This document shows, piece by piece, positions 47,497 to 55,865 of a stretch of 64,000 nucleotides of DNA. This stretch comes from Beijerinckiaceae bacterium (GTDB lineage: Bacteria > Pseudomonadota > Alphaproteobacteria > Rhizobiales > Beijerinckiaceae): assembly GCA_021324915.1 (NCBI GenBank), contig JAJPIC010000011.1, forward strand, positions 124,001-188,000. Reading direction: 5' to 3'. The position numbers were made by a program, and so were the translations under genes. Under the pieces are notes generated by a model that worked only from the letters and a program-made list of their open reading frames with translations, searched no databases and had not been told where the DNA came from. Within the stretch, counting starts at the first letter, position 1. Each line of letters begins with the position of its first letter.

Positions 47497-50400
47497 TTGC
47501 GCGACATTCTCACCGTCCTGGCCCTTCTGCTTGTCCTTCTGCTGAGCGCCGCTTTGGCGGTGCCCTATTTCATTGACTGGGATGCCGAGCGCGGGCTGAT
47601 CGAGGCTCAGCTCTCGAAGCTGATCGGCGAACAGGTCAAGATCCGCGGCGGCATCGACCTCAAGCTTCTCCCGACGCCCTATCTCCAGCTGGCCAATGTG
47701 GAGGTGAGGGACCCTGCGGCGACGGTCGATGTAAGGGCCGACGAGCTCCATCTCGAAATCGCGCTGCCCTCCCTCATGCGCGGGGAAGTCGATTTCGTCG
47801 AGGCGCGGCTCGTGCGGCCTCAATTGCGGCTGAGGATCGAGAACGATTCGCTACAGCTTCCCGCGCCTGCACACGAATTTTCCGGGCAGATGCAGTTCGA
47901 GCGTATCGCGATCGAGGACGGGGCGGTCAGGATCGACGATCCCGCGACGGGCCGCAGTTTCGCGTTCAAAAATATTGCGCTCAATGCGAATGCCGAAGCG
48001 CTCACCGGACCTTACAATGCCGATGGGCAGTTCGTTGTCGGCGGGCCGCCGACGACCTTCAGCCTCTCTACCGGTCAGCGCCAAGGCGACCGACTGCATT
48101 TCAAGCTGATCCTCGACGAGAACGGCACGCAACCGCGCGCCGATCTCGACGGCGATCTCCTCTTCCGCGAACGCGCTCTGCCGCAGGTCAACGGCACGCT
48201 CAATCTCTCCGGGCACATCAAGCATCCGATCTCCCTGCCCTGGCAGGCTTCCGGGGCGCTCACGGCCGATCTGCGCAAGGCGGCCTTCAACAATCTCGAT
48301 CTGCGGCTCGGCGATGAAGCGCATCTTTTAATCCTCGACGGAGCCGCTCAATTCGATTTCGGCGCCAAGCCGCGCGCCGACTTGAACCTCAAGGCGCAGC
48401 AGATCGACGTCGACAAATTGCTGACGGCCGATGGCGCGCCCCCGCCCATGCAAAGGTTCGCGCAAATTCTCTCCGACCTGGCGCAGTCGAACCAGCTTGG
48501 TTCCGGCCTGCCGCTCTCGCTCGAAGTTACGGGAGATTCCGTTCTCCTAGGCGGCGAGACTTTGAGCAGCGTCGATGCGGCGATCGCGTTTTCGGAGAAG
48601 GAGAAAGCCCATCTGCGCTTCGCCGGCGAAGGCCCGGGAAATTCGCGCCTGGCGCTCGACGGCGACATGGAGACGGGCGTCGCGCCCGGCTACAAGGGCA
48701 ATATGGAAGCGAGCGCCGGCGACGTCCCGCGTTTGAAGCAATGGCTAGATGCGAATTTTCCGCAGTTCTGGCCACGGCAAATCCCGCCGATCCACTCCTT
48801 CGCGATGAGCGGAGAGGCGAATATTTCGGAGGTCGGTTTCGTCGGCAGCGATCTCGACTTGCATCTCAATGGTTCGGCGCTTGCCGGCACGATCGCCTAT
48901 ACGCGGGCGTTCGGCTCGGAAGCGGCGCGGCTCTTCGCCGACCTTTCCGCCCCGGCGCTGCAGCTCGACAGTCTCCCGGATTTCTCGGCGCTTGCCGGCG
49001 AGACAAACGGCATGGATCTCGACCTGCGGCTCGAGGCTGAGGCGGCGAAATTGGGCGGGATTGAAGAAGGCGATATCGAAACGGGACGTTTGAGCTTCAA
49101 TTTTACGCGCAGCGGAACAAGCGCCAGACTCGAAAATCTCAATGTGAGCGGATTCGACGGTGCCGATCTGACGGCGAGCGGGGAATGGAATGGAAGCGCC
49201 GGCCGCCTCGCCGTCAAGCTCGATGCCAAACGCCTCGACGGATTGGCCGGCCTGCTGCAGCGATTTTCGCCTGAACCTGCGAGCGCCTTTCTGCTCGCCC
49301 ATGCAAGCGACTTTTCCCCGGCGCATCTCGATCTCAGCGCTGCGGCGAAGATCGACGCCGGCGTGCTCCATTTCAGCGAATTCGCCCTCAACGGAACCGC
49401 GAACCGGACAAAGCTCTTCGGCAAAGCCGACCAGGATCCGCAAAAACCCGGCGATTTCGTTCTCTCGCTCGCGATGGATGCGCAGGATTCGATCGGTCTG
49501 CTCCACCAGATCGGCATCTCGACCCTGCCCTTGCAGGATGTCGGCCCCGGCTCCATCAAGCTCTCCGCGCACGGCAGCCGCAAGCTCGCCGCAAAACTTA
49601 CCGCGCTCCTGGCCGGAGCGAATTTCACGTTCGAGGGTACCGTCGATCCGGATGCCGCGGCTCCGCGCGCCGCCGGCACCGTGAAACTCACGAGCGCCGA
49701 TCTTTCCGGCCTGCTGCGCGCAACCGGGCTCTCCCTGCCCGATCTAACCGCGCATCTGCCCGCAGATCTCGGCGCCAAAGTCGAGGCCGGCATGGATCGC
49801 GCGATCTTCAGCGACATCGGCGGCATGTTCGCCGGAAGCAAGCTTGCCGGTCATCTTGCCTATGCGAAAGAGCTCACAGGCGAGCTGCGGACGGACAGAC
49901 TTTCGCTTGGCGAACTTTTCGCTCTGACGCTTGGGCCTATGCAGCCGGCAAAGCGCGGCGCGCTCTGGCCCGAGGCAAAATTTGCGGCGAGCCCAATCAA
50001 TCCGCCGGCGGCCCATCTCGCCGTTCGCGCGGCGACTCTCGATCTCTGGCCACAGATCTCGGGCCGCGACGCAAAATTCGACCTCGACCTAACGAATGGC
50101 GGTGCCGAACTCGGCATTCGCAATCTCTCCGCAAAGATGGGGACGGGCAGCGCCGCGGCGGACGTTATTCTGCGCCGAAGCGGCGGCAGCGTGGCGGCGC
50201 AGGGGCGTCTGCACCTTGCAGATTGTAATTTCAATTTGCCGGCGGCCGGCGGATTCCTATCCGCCGATCTCGACCTTGCCGGCACGGGGGATAGCGCCGC
50301 GGCTCTCGTCACCGGGCTCGCGGGCTCGGGCACGATCGAGTTCAGCGATGTTCTCCTGCCGAAAGCAGATCCCGCCGCCATGGGGCGCGTCTTCACCGCC

Positions 50401-51279
50401 GTCGAAGAAGATCAGCTTGGCATAGACGAAGCCGAGATCGATCGGGTGCTCCTCTCGGAATTCGGCAAGGCGCCGCTATCGCTCGGCAACCGTACTTTCG
50501 ATGGCGAACTCGCCGCAGGCGTTCTGCGCCTCACCGAAAAAAATGCCCCCGCCAAGAAGATCGAGCCCGGCATTACGGCGAGCGCGAGCGCCTCGCTCGA
50601 TTTGCGCGACTTGACGATCGACCAGGAAGTCCTTTTGACCCTCGTCAGCCTGCCGCGGAATTGGAGCGGCGTGCCGCCGCAACTGACGTTGGCGTGGAAA
50701 GGAAATATTTCCGCGCCGGTACAGACGATCGATGCTGGAAACTTCGTCAATGCACTCGCCGCGCGCGCAATTGCGCGCGAAAGCGCCCGCATTCAAGCGC
50801 AGGAATTCGATGTCCATGAGCACGCGGTTTTCATGAGCCGGCTCGAGTCCGAGCGCCGTCGCGAGCAGGAGAAGCTGCAAGCCGAGGAAGATGCGCGCCG
50901 CGCCGCCGAGCTCAAGGCCTTGAGCGAAGAACAAGCCAAGCAAAAGGCGCAAGAGCCGCAGCTGCCGACCCAGACGCCGCCGACCGTAGTTCCGCCGCCG
51001 GGCGAAGCGCCGCCGCCGAAGCCCGATAAGAGCGACGCGGTGCAGCCGGGGCCGAGTGCCGACGAGCACGGGCCGCAAGAACCGGCGCCGAATTCCGTGT
51101 TTCCGCTGCAAGTCGGAGGGCCGCTGCCTTTACCGCCGCGACGGGCGCCGGAGTCGATGCCGAGTTCCATACTTCCGCTGCAGATCGGCAGGCCTGCGCC
51201 GTTGCCGCCGCGCCGTCCCCAATCGAGCGCACCGGCAACGGTCCTCGTCCCCGACCCGACGGCGGCTGGACGTTACTGA
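47497..51279 (+). CDS. AsmA-family envelope protein with Pro-rich repeat tail (1260 aa)
   Basis: This is a large periplasmic protein anchored by one N-terminal helix (ILTVLALLLVLLLSAALAVPYFI). The AsmA motif follows at once: FIDWDAERGLIEAQLSKLIGEQVKIRGGIDLKLLPTPYLQLANVEV. AsmA-like proteins form long beta-taco tubes thought to move lipids between membranes. The C-terminal part resembles AsmA_2 (LSLGNRTFDGELAAGVLRL). A coiled coil (about 1105-1150, ERRREQEKLQAEEDARRAAELKALSEEQ) leads to a Pro-rich tail. Near the end PLQVGGPLPLPPRRAPES and PLQIGRPAPLPPRRPQSS are a clear tandem repeat. The start is TTG at 47497 with a weak AGGGCGAG ribosome site. Confidence 0.88.
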   Translation: MRDILTVLALLLVLLLSAALAVPYFIDWDAERGLIEAQLSKLIGEQVKIRGGIDLKLLPTPYLQLANVEVRDPAATVDVRADELHLEIALPSLMRGEVDFVEARLVRPQLRLRIENDSLQLPAPAHEFSGQMQFERIAIEDGAVRIDDPATGRSFAFKNIALNANAEALTGPYNADGQFVVGGPPTTFSLSTGQRQGDRLHFKLILDENGTQPRADLDGDLLFRERALPQVNGTLNLSGHIKHPISLPWQASGALTADLRKAAFNNLDLRLGDEAHLLILDGAAQFDFGAKPRADLNLKAQQIDVDKLLTADGAPPPMQRFAQILSDLAQSNQLGSGLPLSLEVTGDSVLLGGETLSSVDAAIAFSEKEKAHLRFAGEGPGNSRLALDGDMETGVAPGYKGNMEASAGDVPRLKQWLDANFPQFWPRQIPPIHSFAMSGEANISEVGFVGSDLDLHLNGSALAGTIAYTRAFGSEAARLFADLSAPALQLDSLPDFSALAGETNGMDLDLRLEAEAAKLGGIEEGDIETGRLSFNFTRSGTSARLENLNVSGFDGADLTASGEWNGSAGRLAVKLDAKRLDGLAGLLQRFSPEPASAFLLAHASDFSPAHLDLSAAAKIDAGVLHFSEFALNGTANRTKLFGKADQDPQKPGDFVLSLAMDAQDSIGLLHQIGISTLPLQDVGPGSIKLSAHGSRKLAAKLTALLAGANFTFEGTVDPDAAAPRAAGTVKLTSADLSGLLRATGLSLPDLTAHLPADLGAKVEAGMDRAIFSDIGGMFAGSKLAGHLAYAKELTGELRTDRLSLGELFALTLGPMQPAKRGALWPEAKFAASPINPPAAHLAVRAATLDLWPQISGRDAKFDLDLTNGGAELGIRNLSAKMGTGSAAADVILRRSGGSVAAQGRLHLADCNFNLPAAGGFLSADLDLAGTGDSAAALVTGLAGSGTIEFSDVLLPKADPAAMGRVFTAVEEDQLGIDEAEIDRVLLSEFGKAPLSLGNRTFDGELAAGVLRLTEKNAPAKKIEPGITASASASLDLRDLTIDQEVLLTLVSLPRNWSGVPPQLTLAWKGNISAPVQTIDAGNFVNALAARAIARESARIQAQEFDVHEHAVFMSRLESERRREQEKLQAEEDARRAAELKALSEEQAKQKAQEPQLPTQTPPTVVPPPGEAPPPKPDKSDAVQPGPSADEHGPQEPAPNSVFPLQVGGPLPLPPRRAPESMPSSILPLQIGRPAPLPPRRPQSSAPATVLVPDPTAAGRY

Positions 51280-51318
51280 GGATAATTCGGAAAGACGGTT
51301 TCGCTCGGCCAGATCGCT

Positions 51319-51540
51319 CTAGGCGCGGCGCTCGGTGGCGAGCACGTAAAGGCGGATGGCGGAGGAGAGATTGGCCGAACCGCGTGCCGCATCGATCTCC
51401 GCGACGAGGCCGGCGAGCGAACGGCGTTGCTCGGCTGCGATCCGCCGCAAAGCCTCCCAAAAAGCTTCCTCGAGCGAAATGCTCGTCCGGTGGCCGGCAA
51501 TCGTGAGGGAATGTTTGCGCAGGCCGGAAGATCCGGTCAC
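51319..51540 (-). CDS. ribbon-helix-helix domain protein (73 aa)
   Basis: This small DNA-binding-type protein has the ribbon-helix-helix domain RHH_4: KHSLTIAGHRTSISLEEAFWEALRRIAAEQRRSLAGLVAEIDAARG, then NLSSAIRLYVLATER. The beta strand (HRTSISL) and two helices are obvious. Its ATG overlaps the sspB stop by four bases, so it is translationally coupled to sspB. Its targets are unknown. The pairing of sspB with an RHH gene is seen in several Hyphomicrobiales. Confidence 0.88.
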   Translation of the reverse strand: MTGSSGLRKHSLTIAGHRTSISLEEAFWEALRRIAAEQRRSLAGLVAEIDAARGSANLSSAIRLYVLATERRA

Positions 51541-52097
51541 GGCTTCTTCCGGAAGGTCTCGAGCGAGACGACTTTCGCCTGTTCGGTACTTTTTTGCGGA
51601 TTGGCGGGTTTGCCGGGTTCGGGCTTCGAGGGGATTTCGATGGGCTCGGTGCCGCTGCCGCGCGGCTTTGCCTTGTCCCCCGCGAGCGGACGCACGCTCG
51701 AGCCGGAAGCCTCTCCCGGCAGGGCCGGCGGCTCGGCTTCGCCGGCAAGCTCGAATTTGAGACCGAATTCGACCGAAGGATCGAAGAAGCCGGTGACCGC
51801 TTCGAAAGGAATGAGCAAAGTCTCGCTCTTTCCCTGAAAGGAGAGGCCGACTTCGAAGGCATGGTCGCCGACCGTCAAATCCCAGAATTGATGCTGGAGG
51901 ACGATCGTCATCTCCTTCGGATATTGCTCGCGCATGCGGTTCGACAGGCGGACGCCGGTCGCGCGGGTGCGGAAGGTGATAAAAAAATGATGATCGCCGG
52001 GCAGACCCTCGCGCGCCACGTCCGAGAGAACCTTGCGCATCACGGCCCGTAGCGCGTCCTGCACGAGAAGATCGTAACGGATCAGATCGGTAGCCAT
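51537..52097 (-). CDS. sspB: ClpXP adaptor SspB, alpha type (186 aa)
   Basis: SspB tethers ssrA-tagged proteins to ClpXP for degradation. From ATG at 52097 the protein reads MATDLIRYDLLVQDALRAVMRKVL, then DHHFFITFRTRATGVRLSNRMREQYPKEMTIVLQHQFWDLTV, EVGLSFQGKSETLLIPFEAVTGFFDPSVEFGL (the ssrA-binding fold), a flexible Pro/Glu linker and the C-terminal VVSLETFRKKP, which fits the ClpX-binding motif of alpha SspB. The frame is open further upstream but only into a repeat element. It is directly downstream of ssrA, the source of its substrate tag, on the same strand. Confidence 0.95.
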   Translation of the reverse strand: MATDLIRYDLLVQDALRAVMRKVLSDVAREGLPGDHHFFITFRTRATGVRLSNRMREQYPKEMTIVLQHQFWDLTVGDHAFEVGLSFQGKSETLLIPFEAVTGFFDPSVEFGLKFELAGEAEPPALPGEASGSSVRPLAGDKAKPRGSGTEPIEIPSKPEPGKPANPQKSTEQAKVVSLETFRKKP

Positions 52098-52123
52098 TCC
52101 AATATCCGAAGGGCGCGCACCCA

Positions 52124-52172
52124 GAGCATGATCCGGAAAAGTGGAAAGCGGTTTTCCGAAAAGATCATGCTC
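52124..52172. repeat. extragenic palindrome between ssrA and sspB
   Basis: GAGCATGATC (52124-52133) and GATCATGCTC (52163-52172) form a perfect 10-bp stem. Inside, CCGGAAAAGTGG is answered by GGTTTTCCG. This is the widespread Hyphomicrobiales element reading AGCATGATCCGGAAAAGTGG. It lies in the sspB leader, 27 bases upstream of its ATG. Confidence 0.75.
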
Positions 52173-52224
52173 AGACAAAATCTTGGAGCGGGATCGTGAA
52201 TCCCCTGAAAAACTTCCCGCCATA

Positions 52225-52538
52225 AGTGGAGGCTTCTGTTGCCAGGTGCCTCCGAACCCCGCCTTGAAGTGCTAGCCCCAAGGGCTTTGAATCGGTACCA
52301 TTACCGCATTACGCGGCAACAGCCACCGGAGCATAGTTGTCGTTGGCAACTATAAGTTTGGCCCGATGACGGCGGAACCATGCCGGGCGAAAGAACACCC
52401 TTTACACTCCCCGTCGAACCTATTTCGCCCCCGCCAAAATCCGCGCGTGACGCATTTTGGTGGAGGCGCCGGGTACCGCCCCCGGGTCCGAAGAGCTTAT
52501 TGCGATGCCGTTTATCGCCATAGCTGCGCAAGGCAGCA
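52225..52538 (-). ncRNA. ssrA: transfer-messenger RNA, two-piece permuted alphaproteobacterial form
   Basis: On the minus strand the acceptor piece comes first. It has a T-arm with stem CCGGG (52485-52481), a 7-base loop and CCCGG (52473-52469), then the acceptor strand CGCCTCC (52468-52462), A and CCA ending at 52458. A spacer of about 25 bases follows, then the coding piece from about 52432: GGGGGCGAAATAGGTTCGAC. Its GGGGGCG pairs with CGCCTCC through one G-U pair. The tag frame GCC...TAA (52347-52309) encodes ANDNYAPVAVAA. A hairpin GGAGGC/GCCTCC (52253-52228) lies near the 3' end. A possible -10, TATATT, is at 52549-52544. Outer ends are approximate. It rescues stalled ribosomes and tags their products for ClpXP. 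Confidence 0.93.
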
Positions 52539-52694
52539 AGGCGAATATAAGCAAAGCGCGACCGATTAGAAAGAGCCTGCCGCGCAGACCTCTATCCTGA
52601 GAATTGCTCTAATCTTACCGTCCGAATCCGCACCATTGCGCGCCTCACGCGAATCTGAATTGGAAATCTGCACATAATCCTCGACTCAAAGCAG

Positions 52695-53465
52695 ATGAAG
52701 GGCGATCCCGACTCGAACCCCAAGCCTTACGGGCTGATCGGCCTCTGCCTCAGTCTCTTGGGAATTGGCGCTCTCGCGCTCGTCATCGCCTCCGTAATCG
52801 GCGGAACGATTGCGCTCGGGGTCGGCCTGACCTTCGGCTGGCCCAAGGTCCATGGTTTCTTCGTCGACGCGACGACGCCCCAAACGGGCGAAGGCACAGG
52901 CCCGCTGCGCCTCACGCTCGAAATCGCAATCTCCATCTATACCGGCACCGCGCTCGCAATTCTCGCCTTTGCGCGCTGGCGGGGCCACAGCGCCTGGCGC
53001 TCGATCATCGGCTTTATGCCAGTCGCTCAGCACCTCAAAGACAAGCGCCTCTGGATTATTGCGGGTCTCGCCCTCGTCTATAGCGTCGCCGCCACTGCGG
53101 CGCTCGGCTATTTCTATCCTAAGTCCGAGACTTGGCTCACCATGCCTTCGGATCGACCTTCCTTCGTCCTGCTCTTCTTTCTTGCGGTTGTGCTCGCCCC
53201 GATCACGGAAGAACTGCTCTTCAGGGGCTGGATCTATACGAGCCTGCGCTCGAGTCTTGGCCTCTGGCCGGCCGTTATTCTGAGCGCCGCCTTCTTCGGC
53301 CTTGCCCATTATGAGAGCACGCATCTCTATGCGCTCGCGGTTTTTCCTCTGGGCCTTGCGCTCGCGGCCATTCGCGAGCGTAGCGGAAGCGTGAAAGCCT
53401 CGATGCTTTTCCACGCTTTCAACAATCTGATCGCCGTCTGCGCCGCTGCATTCAACGTCGGCTGA
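52695..53465 (+). CDS. CPBP-family intramembrane metalloprotease (256 aa)
   Basis: This is a polytopic membrane protein of the Abi/CPBP (CAAX-protease-like) family. About seven helices are visible, for example [22 protein letters not shown] and [17 protein letters not shown]. The metal site motifs are [14 protein letters not shown] (motif 1, Glu-Glu-x-x-x-Arg), [10 protein letters not shown] (motif 2 His) and FHAFNN (motif 3, His and Asn). The substrate is unknown. The ATG at 52695 has a poor ribosome site (AGCAG). It lies divergent to ssrA and 17 bases before thyA, possibly co-transcribed with it. Confidence 0.88.
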   Translation: MKGDPDSNPKPYGLIGLCLSLLGIGALALVIASVIGGTIALGVGLTFGWPKVHGFFVDATTPQTGEGTGPLRLTLEIAISIYTGTALAILAFARWRGHSAWRSIIGFMPVAQHLKDKRLWIIAGLALVYSVAATAALGYFYPKSETWLTMPSDRPSFVLLFFLAVVLAPITEELLFRGWIYTSLRSSLGLWPAVILSAAFFGLAHYESTHLYALAVFPLGLALAAIRERSGSVKASMLFHAFNNLIAVCAAAFNVG

Positions 53466-53482
53466 ACCATATAAGTCCTGTC

Positions 53483-54289
53483 ATGCAGCCCTATCTCGAT
53501 CTCCTTCAAACAATTCTCTCGCACGGCGAAAAAAAGCCCGATCGGACGGGCACGGGCACGCTGTCCATTTTCGGCTATCAGATGCGCTTTCCGCTCGATG
53601 CCGGATTTCCGCTCGTCACGACGAAGAAGCTGCATCTCAAATCCATCGTCTACGAATTGCTCTGGTTCCTGAAAGGCGACACGAATATCGCCTATTTGAA
53701 AGAACATGGCGTCGGCATCTGGGACGAATGGGCGGACGAAGCCGGGAACCTCGGTCCGATCTATGGGAAACAATGGCGTGCCTGGCCGGCCGGCGACCGC
53801 GCGATCGATCAAATCAGCGCCGTGATCGCCGCAATTGAGCGCGATCCCTTCTCCCGCCGCTTGATCGTCAGCGCCTGGAATCCGGCCGATCTTCCGGCGA
53901 TGCGGCTCGCCCCCTGCCATTGCCTTTTCCAATTCTACGTCAGCGAAAGAACAAACGGCGTGCGCCGCCTGTCCTGCCAGCTCTATCAGCGCTCGGGCGA
54001 TGCCTTTCTGGGCGTTCCGTTCAATATCGCAAGCTATGCGCTCTTGACCCAAATGGTCGCGCATGTGACGGGGCTCACGCCGGGAGACTTCGTCCACACG
54101 TTCGGCGACGTGCATCTCTATCTCAATCATGTCGAACAGGCGCGCCTGCAACTCACCCGCACCCCGCGTCCGCTACCGCGGCTTAAACTCAATCCGGCGG
54201 TCAATTCGATTTTCGACTTTCGCTACGAAGACATTGTCATCGAAGGCTATGATCCCCATCCGGCGATCGCGGCCGAAGTCGCGGTCTAG
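53483..54289 (+). CDS. thyA: thymidylate synthase ThyA (268 aa)
   Basis: ThyA methylates dUMP to dTMP with methylene-tetrahydrofolate. [64 protein letters not shown] and [14 protein letters not shown] with nucleophile C145 are standard, followed by [25 protein letters not shown] and [15 protein letters not shown]. Normal length. The dihydrofolate it produces is recycled by FolA, encoded about 1.6 kb downstream. A perfect palindrome covers its stop codon. Confidence 0.97.
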   Translation: MQPYLDLLQTILSHGEKKPDRTGTGTLSIFGYQMRFPLDAGFPLVTTKKLHLKSIVYELLWFLKGDTNIAYLKEHGVGIWDEWADEAGNLGPIYGKQWRAWPAGDRAIDQISAVIAAIERDPFSRRLIVSAWNPADLPAMRLAPCHCLFQFYVSERTNGVRRLSCQLYQRSGDAFLGVPFNIASYALLTQMVAHVTGLTPGDFVHTFGDVHLYLNHVEQARLQLTRTPRPLPRLKLNPAVNSIFDFRYEDIVIEGYDPHPAIAAEVAV

Positions 54290-54299
54290 ACTAGACCGC
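54281..54299. repeat. 19-base palindrome spanning the thyA stop codon
   Basis: GCGGTCTAG (54281-54289), A, CTAGACCGC (54291-54299) is a perfect inverted repeat around one base. The thyA TAG stop (54287-54289) lies inside it. With no loop it is a poor hairpin unless its centre opens, so it could be a protein-binding site or a weak transcript end. Confidence 0.5.
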
Positions 54300-54411
54300 A
54301 AGGGCGAGACCGCGCTCCAAGACAGCAATCTGGGACAGCTCGCCCACTGGCCTAATGTGCCGCTCTGGCCTAGGGTCCCCGCCCAGCCGACCTTCGTCTC
54401 GGAGATGCACC

Positions 54412-55380
54412 TTGAAGAAAATTTTCGCCGTTTCGGCCGTTCTTCTATCGAGCCTCGTGCCCGCTTTCGCAGACGAGGCGCCGATAGGCCAGCAGATCGT
54501 CGATGCCTTGAATAAGGTCTATGGCGTTCATCCAGGATTTCGCGCCAATCACGCGAAAGGGATCGTCGTTGAAGGAACGTTCAAGGGCTCGCCGGACGCG
54601 AGTAGGCTGAGCAAGGCAAGCATTTTCGACGGGAGCGCGATCCCGGTCACCATCCGCTTCTCCGACGCGGGTGGAGTGCCCAATGTCGCAGACGGATCCA
54701 AGGGCCTGCCGCATGGCATGGCAATCAAATATCATTTGAAAGACGGCAGCGAGACCGACATGGTTTTGGTCTCGCTGAAATTCTTTCCCGTCTCGGACGG
54801 CGCCGGTTTTCGCGATCTCCTGCTCGCCACTGCCGCGAGCCCTCCCAATGCGCCAAAGCCGACGAAGCTCGACGCCTTCCTCGCCGCGCATCCTGCGGCT
54901 CCCGCCGCGCTCGCCTCGACATCGACGCCGGATTCATTTGCCGACGAGGAATATTACGGCATCGATGCCTTCATATTCGTAGACAAGGACGGCAAGAAAC
55001 AGCCGGTGCGCTATATGATGCAGCCGGAAAAGCTCGTTCACCTCGATCCCGCCGACGCGGCCAAAAAGGCGCCCGATTTCCTGGTCGATGAACTGCCGGC
55101 GCGCCTCGCAAAGGGGCCCGTCACTTTCCATCTGCAAGCGCAGCTCGCCGCGCCCGGGGATCAGACGAGGGATCCCTCCAAACCCTGGCCTGCCGATCGC
55201 AAAGTCGTGGAGCTCGGCACTTTGACCATCGACAAGGTCGATCCCGACAGTCTCGCGGCGCAGAAGAAATTGCTCTTTCTTCCGGGCGCGCTAGCGCCTG
55301 GTATCGAGCAATCCGATGATCCGCTGATCGATGTGCGCGACGGCGCCTATGTCGTCTCGTTTGGACGCCGGAACCCGTGA
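54412..55380 (+). CDS. periplasmic catalase-like peroxidase (322 aa)
   Basis: This is a small haem peroxidase of the catalase superfamily. A signal peptide (KKIFAVSAVLLSSLVPAFADEA) predicts export. FRANHAKGIVVEGTFKG carries the distal His. IPVTIRFSDAGGVPNVADGSKGLPHGMAIKYHL is the typical catalase core, and the end has SDDPLIDVRDGAYVVSFGRR, where Arg and Tyr match the proximal haem-ligand motif. It lacks the large C-terminal domains of true catalases. TTG at 54412 has GGAG seven bases upstream and starts the signal peptide; an upstream ATG in frame does not. It overlaps the GNAT gene by four bases. Confidence 0.88.
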   Translation: MKKIFAVSAVLLSSLVPAFADEAPIGQQIVDALNKVYGVHPGFRANHAKGIVVEGTFKGSPDASRLSKASIFDGSAIPVTIRFSDAGGVPNVADGSKGLPHGMAIKYHLKDGSETDMVLVSLKFFPVSDGAGFRDLLLATAASPPNAPKPTKLDAFLAAHPAAPAALASTSTPDSFADEEYYGIDAFIFVDKDGKKQPVRYMMQPEKLVHLDPADAAKKAPDFLVDELPARLAKGPVTFHLQAQLAAPGDQTRDPSKPWPADRKVVELGTLTIDKVDPDSLAAQKKLLFLPGALAPGIEQSDDPLIDVRDGAYVVSFGRRNP

Positions 55381-55865
55381 GCAAGACCATCGAAATACGG
55401 CCGGCGACGGCGAGCGACCTTGCGCTCGTCTTCGCCTTCGTCAAGGAGCTTGCTGCCTTCGAACATCTCGAGCACGAGGTCGAAGCGAACGAAGCCCTGC
55501 TCGGCAAAGCGCTCTTCGGCGAGCATCCGCGCGTCTTCGCCGATATCGCCGAATATGAAGGCCAGCCGGCGGGCTTCATCCTCTGGTTCTACACGTTCTC
55601 GAGCTTTGTCGGCCGGCACGGGATCTGGATCGAAGATATTTACGTGCGCGAAGCCTATCGCAAGAAAGGTTTGGGCGCTGCGATGCTGCACAATATCGCG
55701 CGCCGCTGCGTCGAGGAGAAGCTCGGCCGGCTCGAATGGTCGGTGCTCGATTGGAACGAGAACGCGATCCGCTTTTATGAATCGACCGGCGCGCGCCTGA
55801 TGAGGGATTGGCGGATCTGCCGGCTCGTCGGGCCGGCGCTCCATGAATTCGCGCGCGCCTCATGA
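55377..55865 (+). CDS. GNAT N-acetyltransferase, diamine/SSAT-like (162 aa)
   Basis: This is an acetyl-CoA dependent acetyltransferase. IEIRPATASDLALVFAFVKELAAFEHLEHEVEANEALL and the acetyl-CoA binding segment IWIEDIYVREAYRKKGLGAAMLHNIARRC place it next to spermidine/spermine N1-acetyltransferase-like enzymes. LEWSVLDWNENAIRFYESTGARLMRDWRICRL completes the fold. Its substrate cannot be read from sequence. GTG at 55377 overlaps the peroxidase stop, and folA begins inside its last codons, so it is embedded in a coupled run. Confidence 0.88.
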   Translation: MSKTIEIRPATASDLALVFAFVKELAAFEHLEHEVEANEALLGKALFGEHPRVFADIAEYEGQPAGFILWFYTFSSFVGRHGIWIEDIYVREAYRKKGLGAAMLHNIARRCVEEKLGRLEWSVLDWNENAIRFYESTGARLMRDWRICRLVGPALHEFARAS

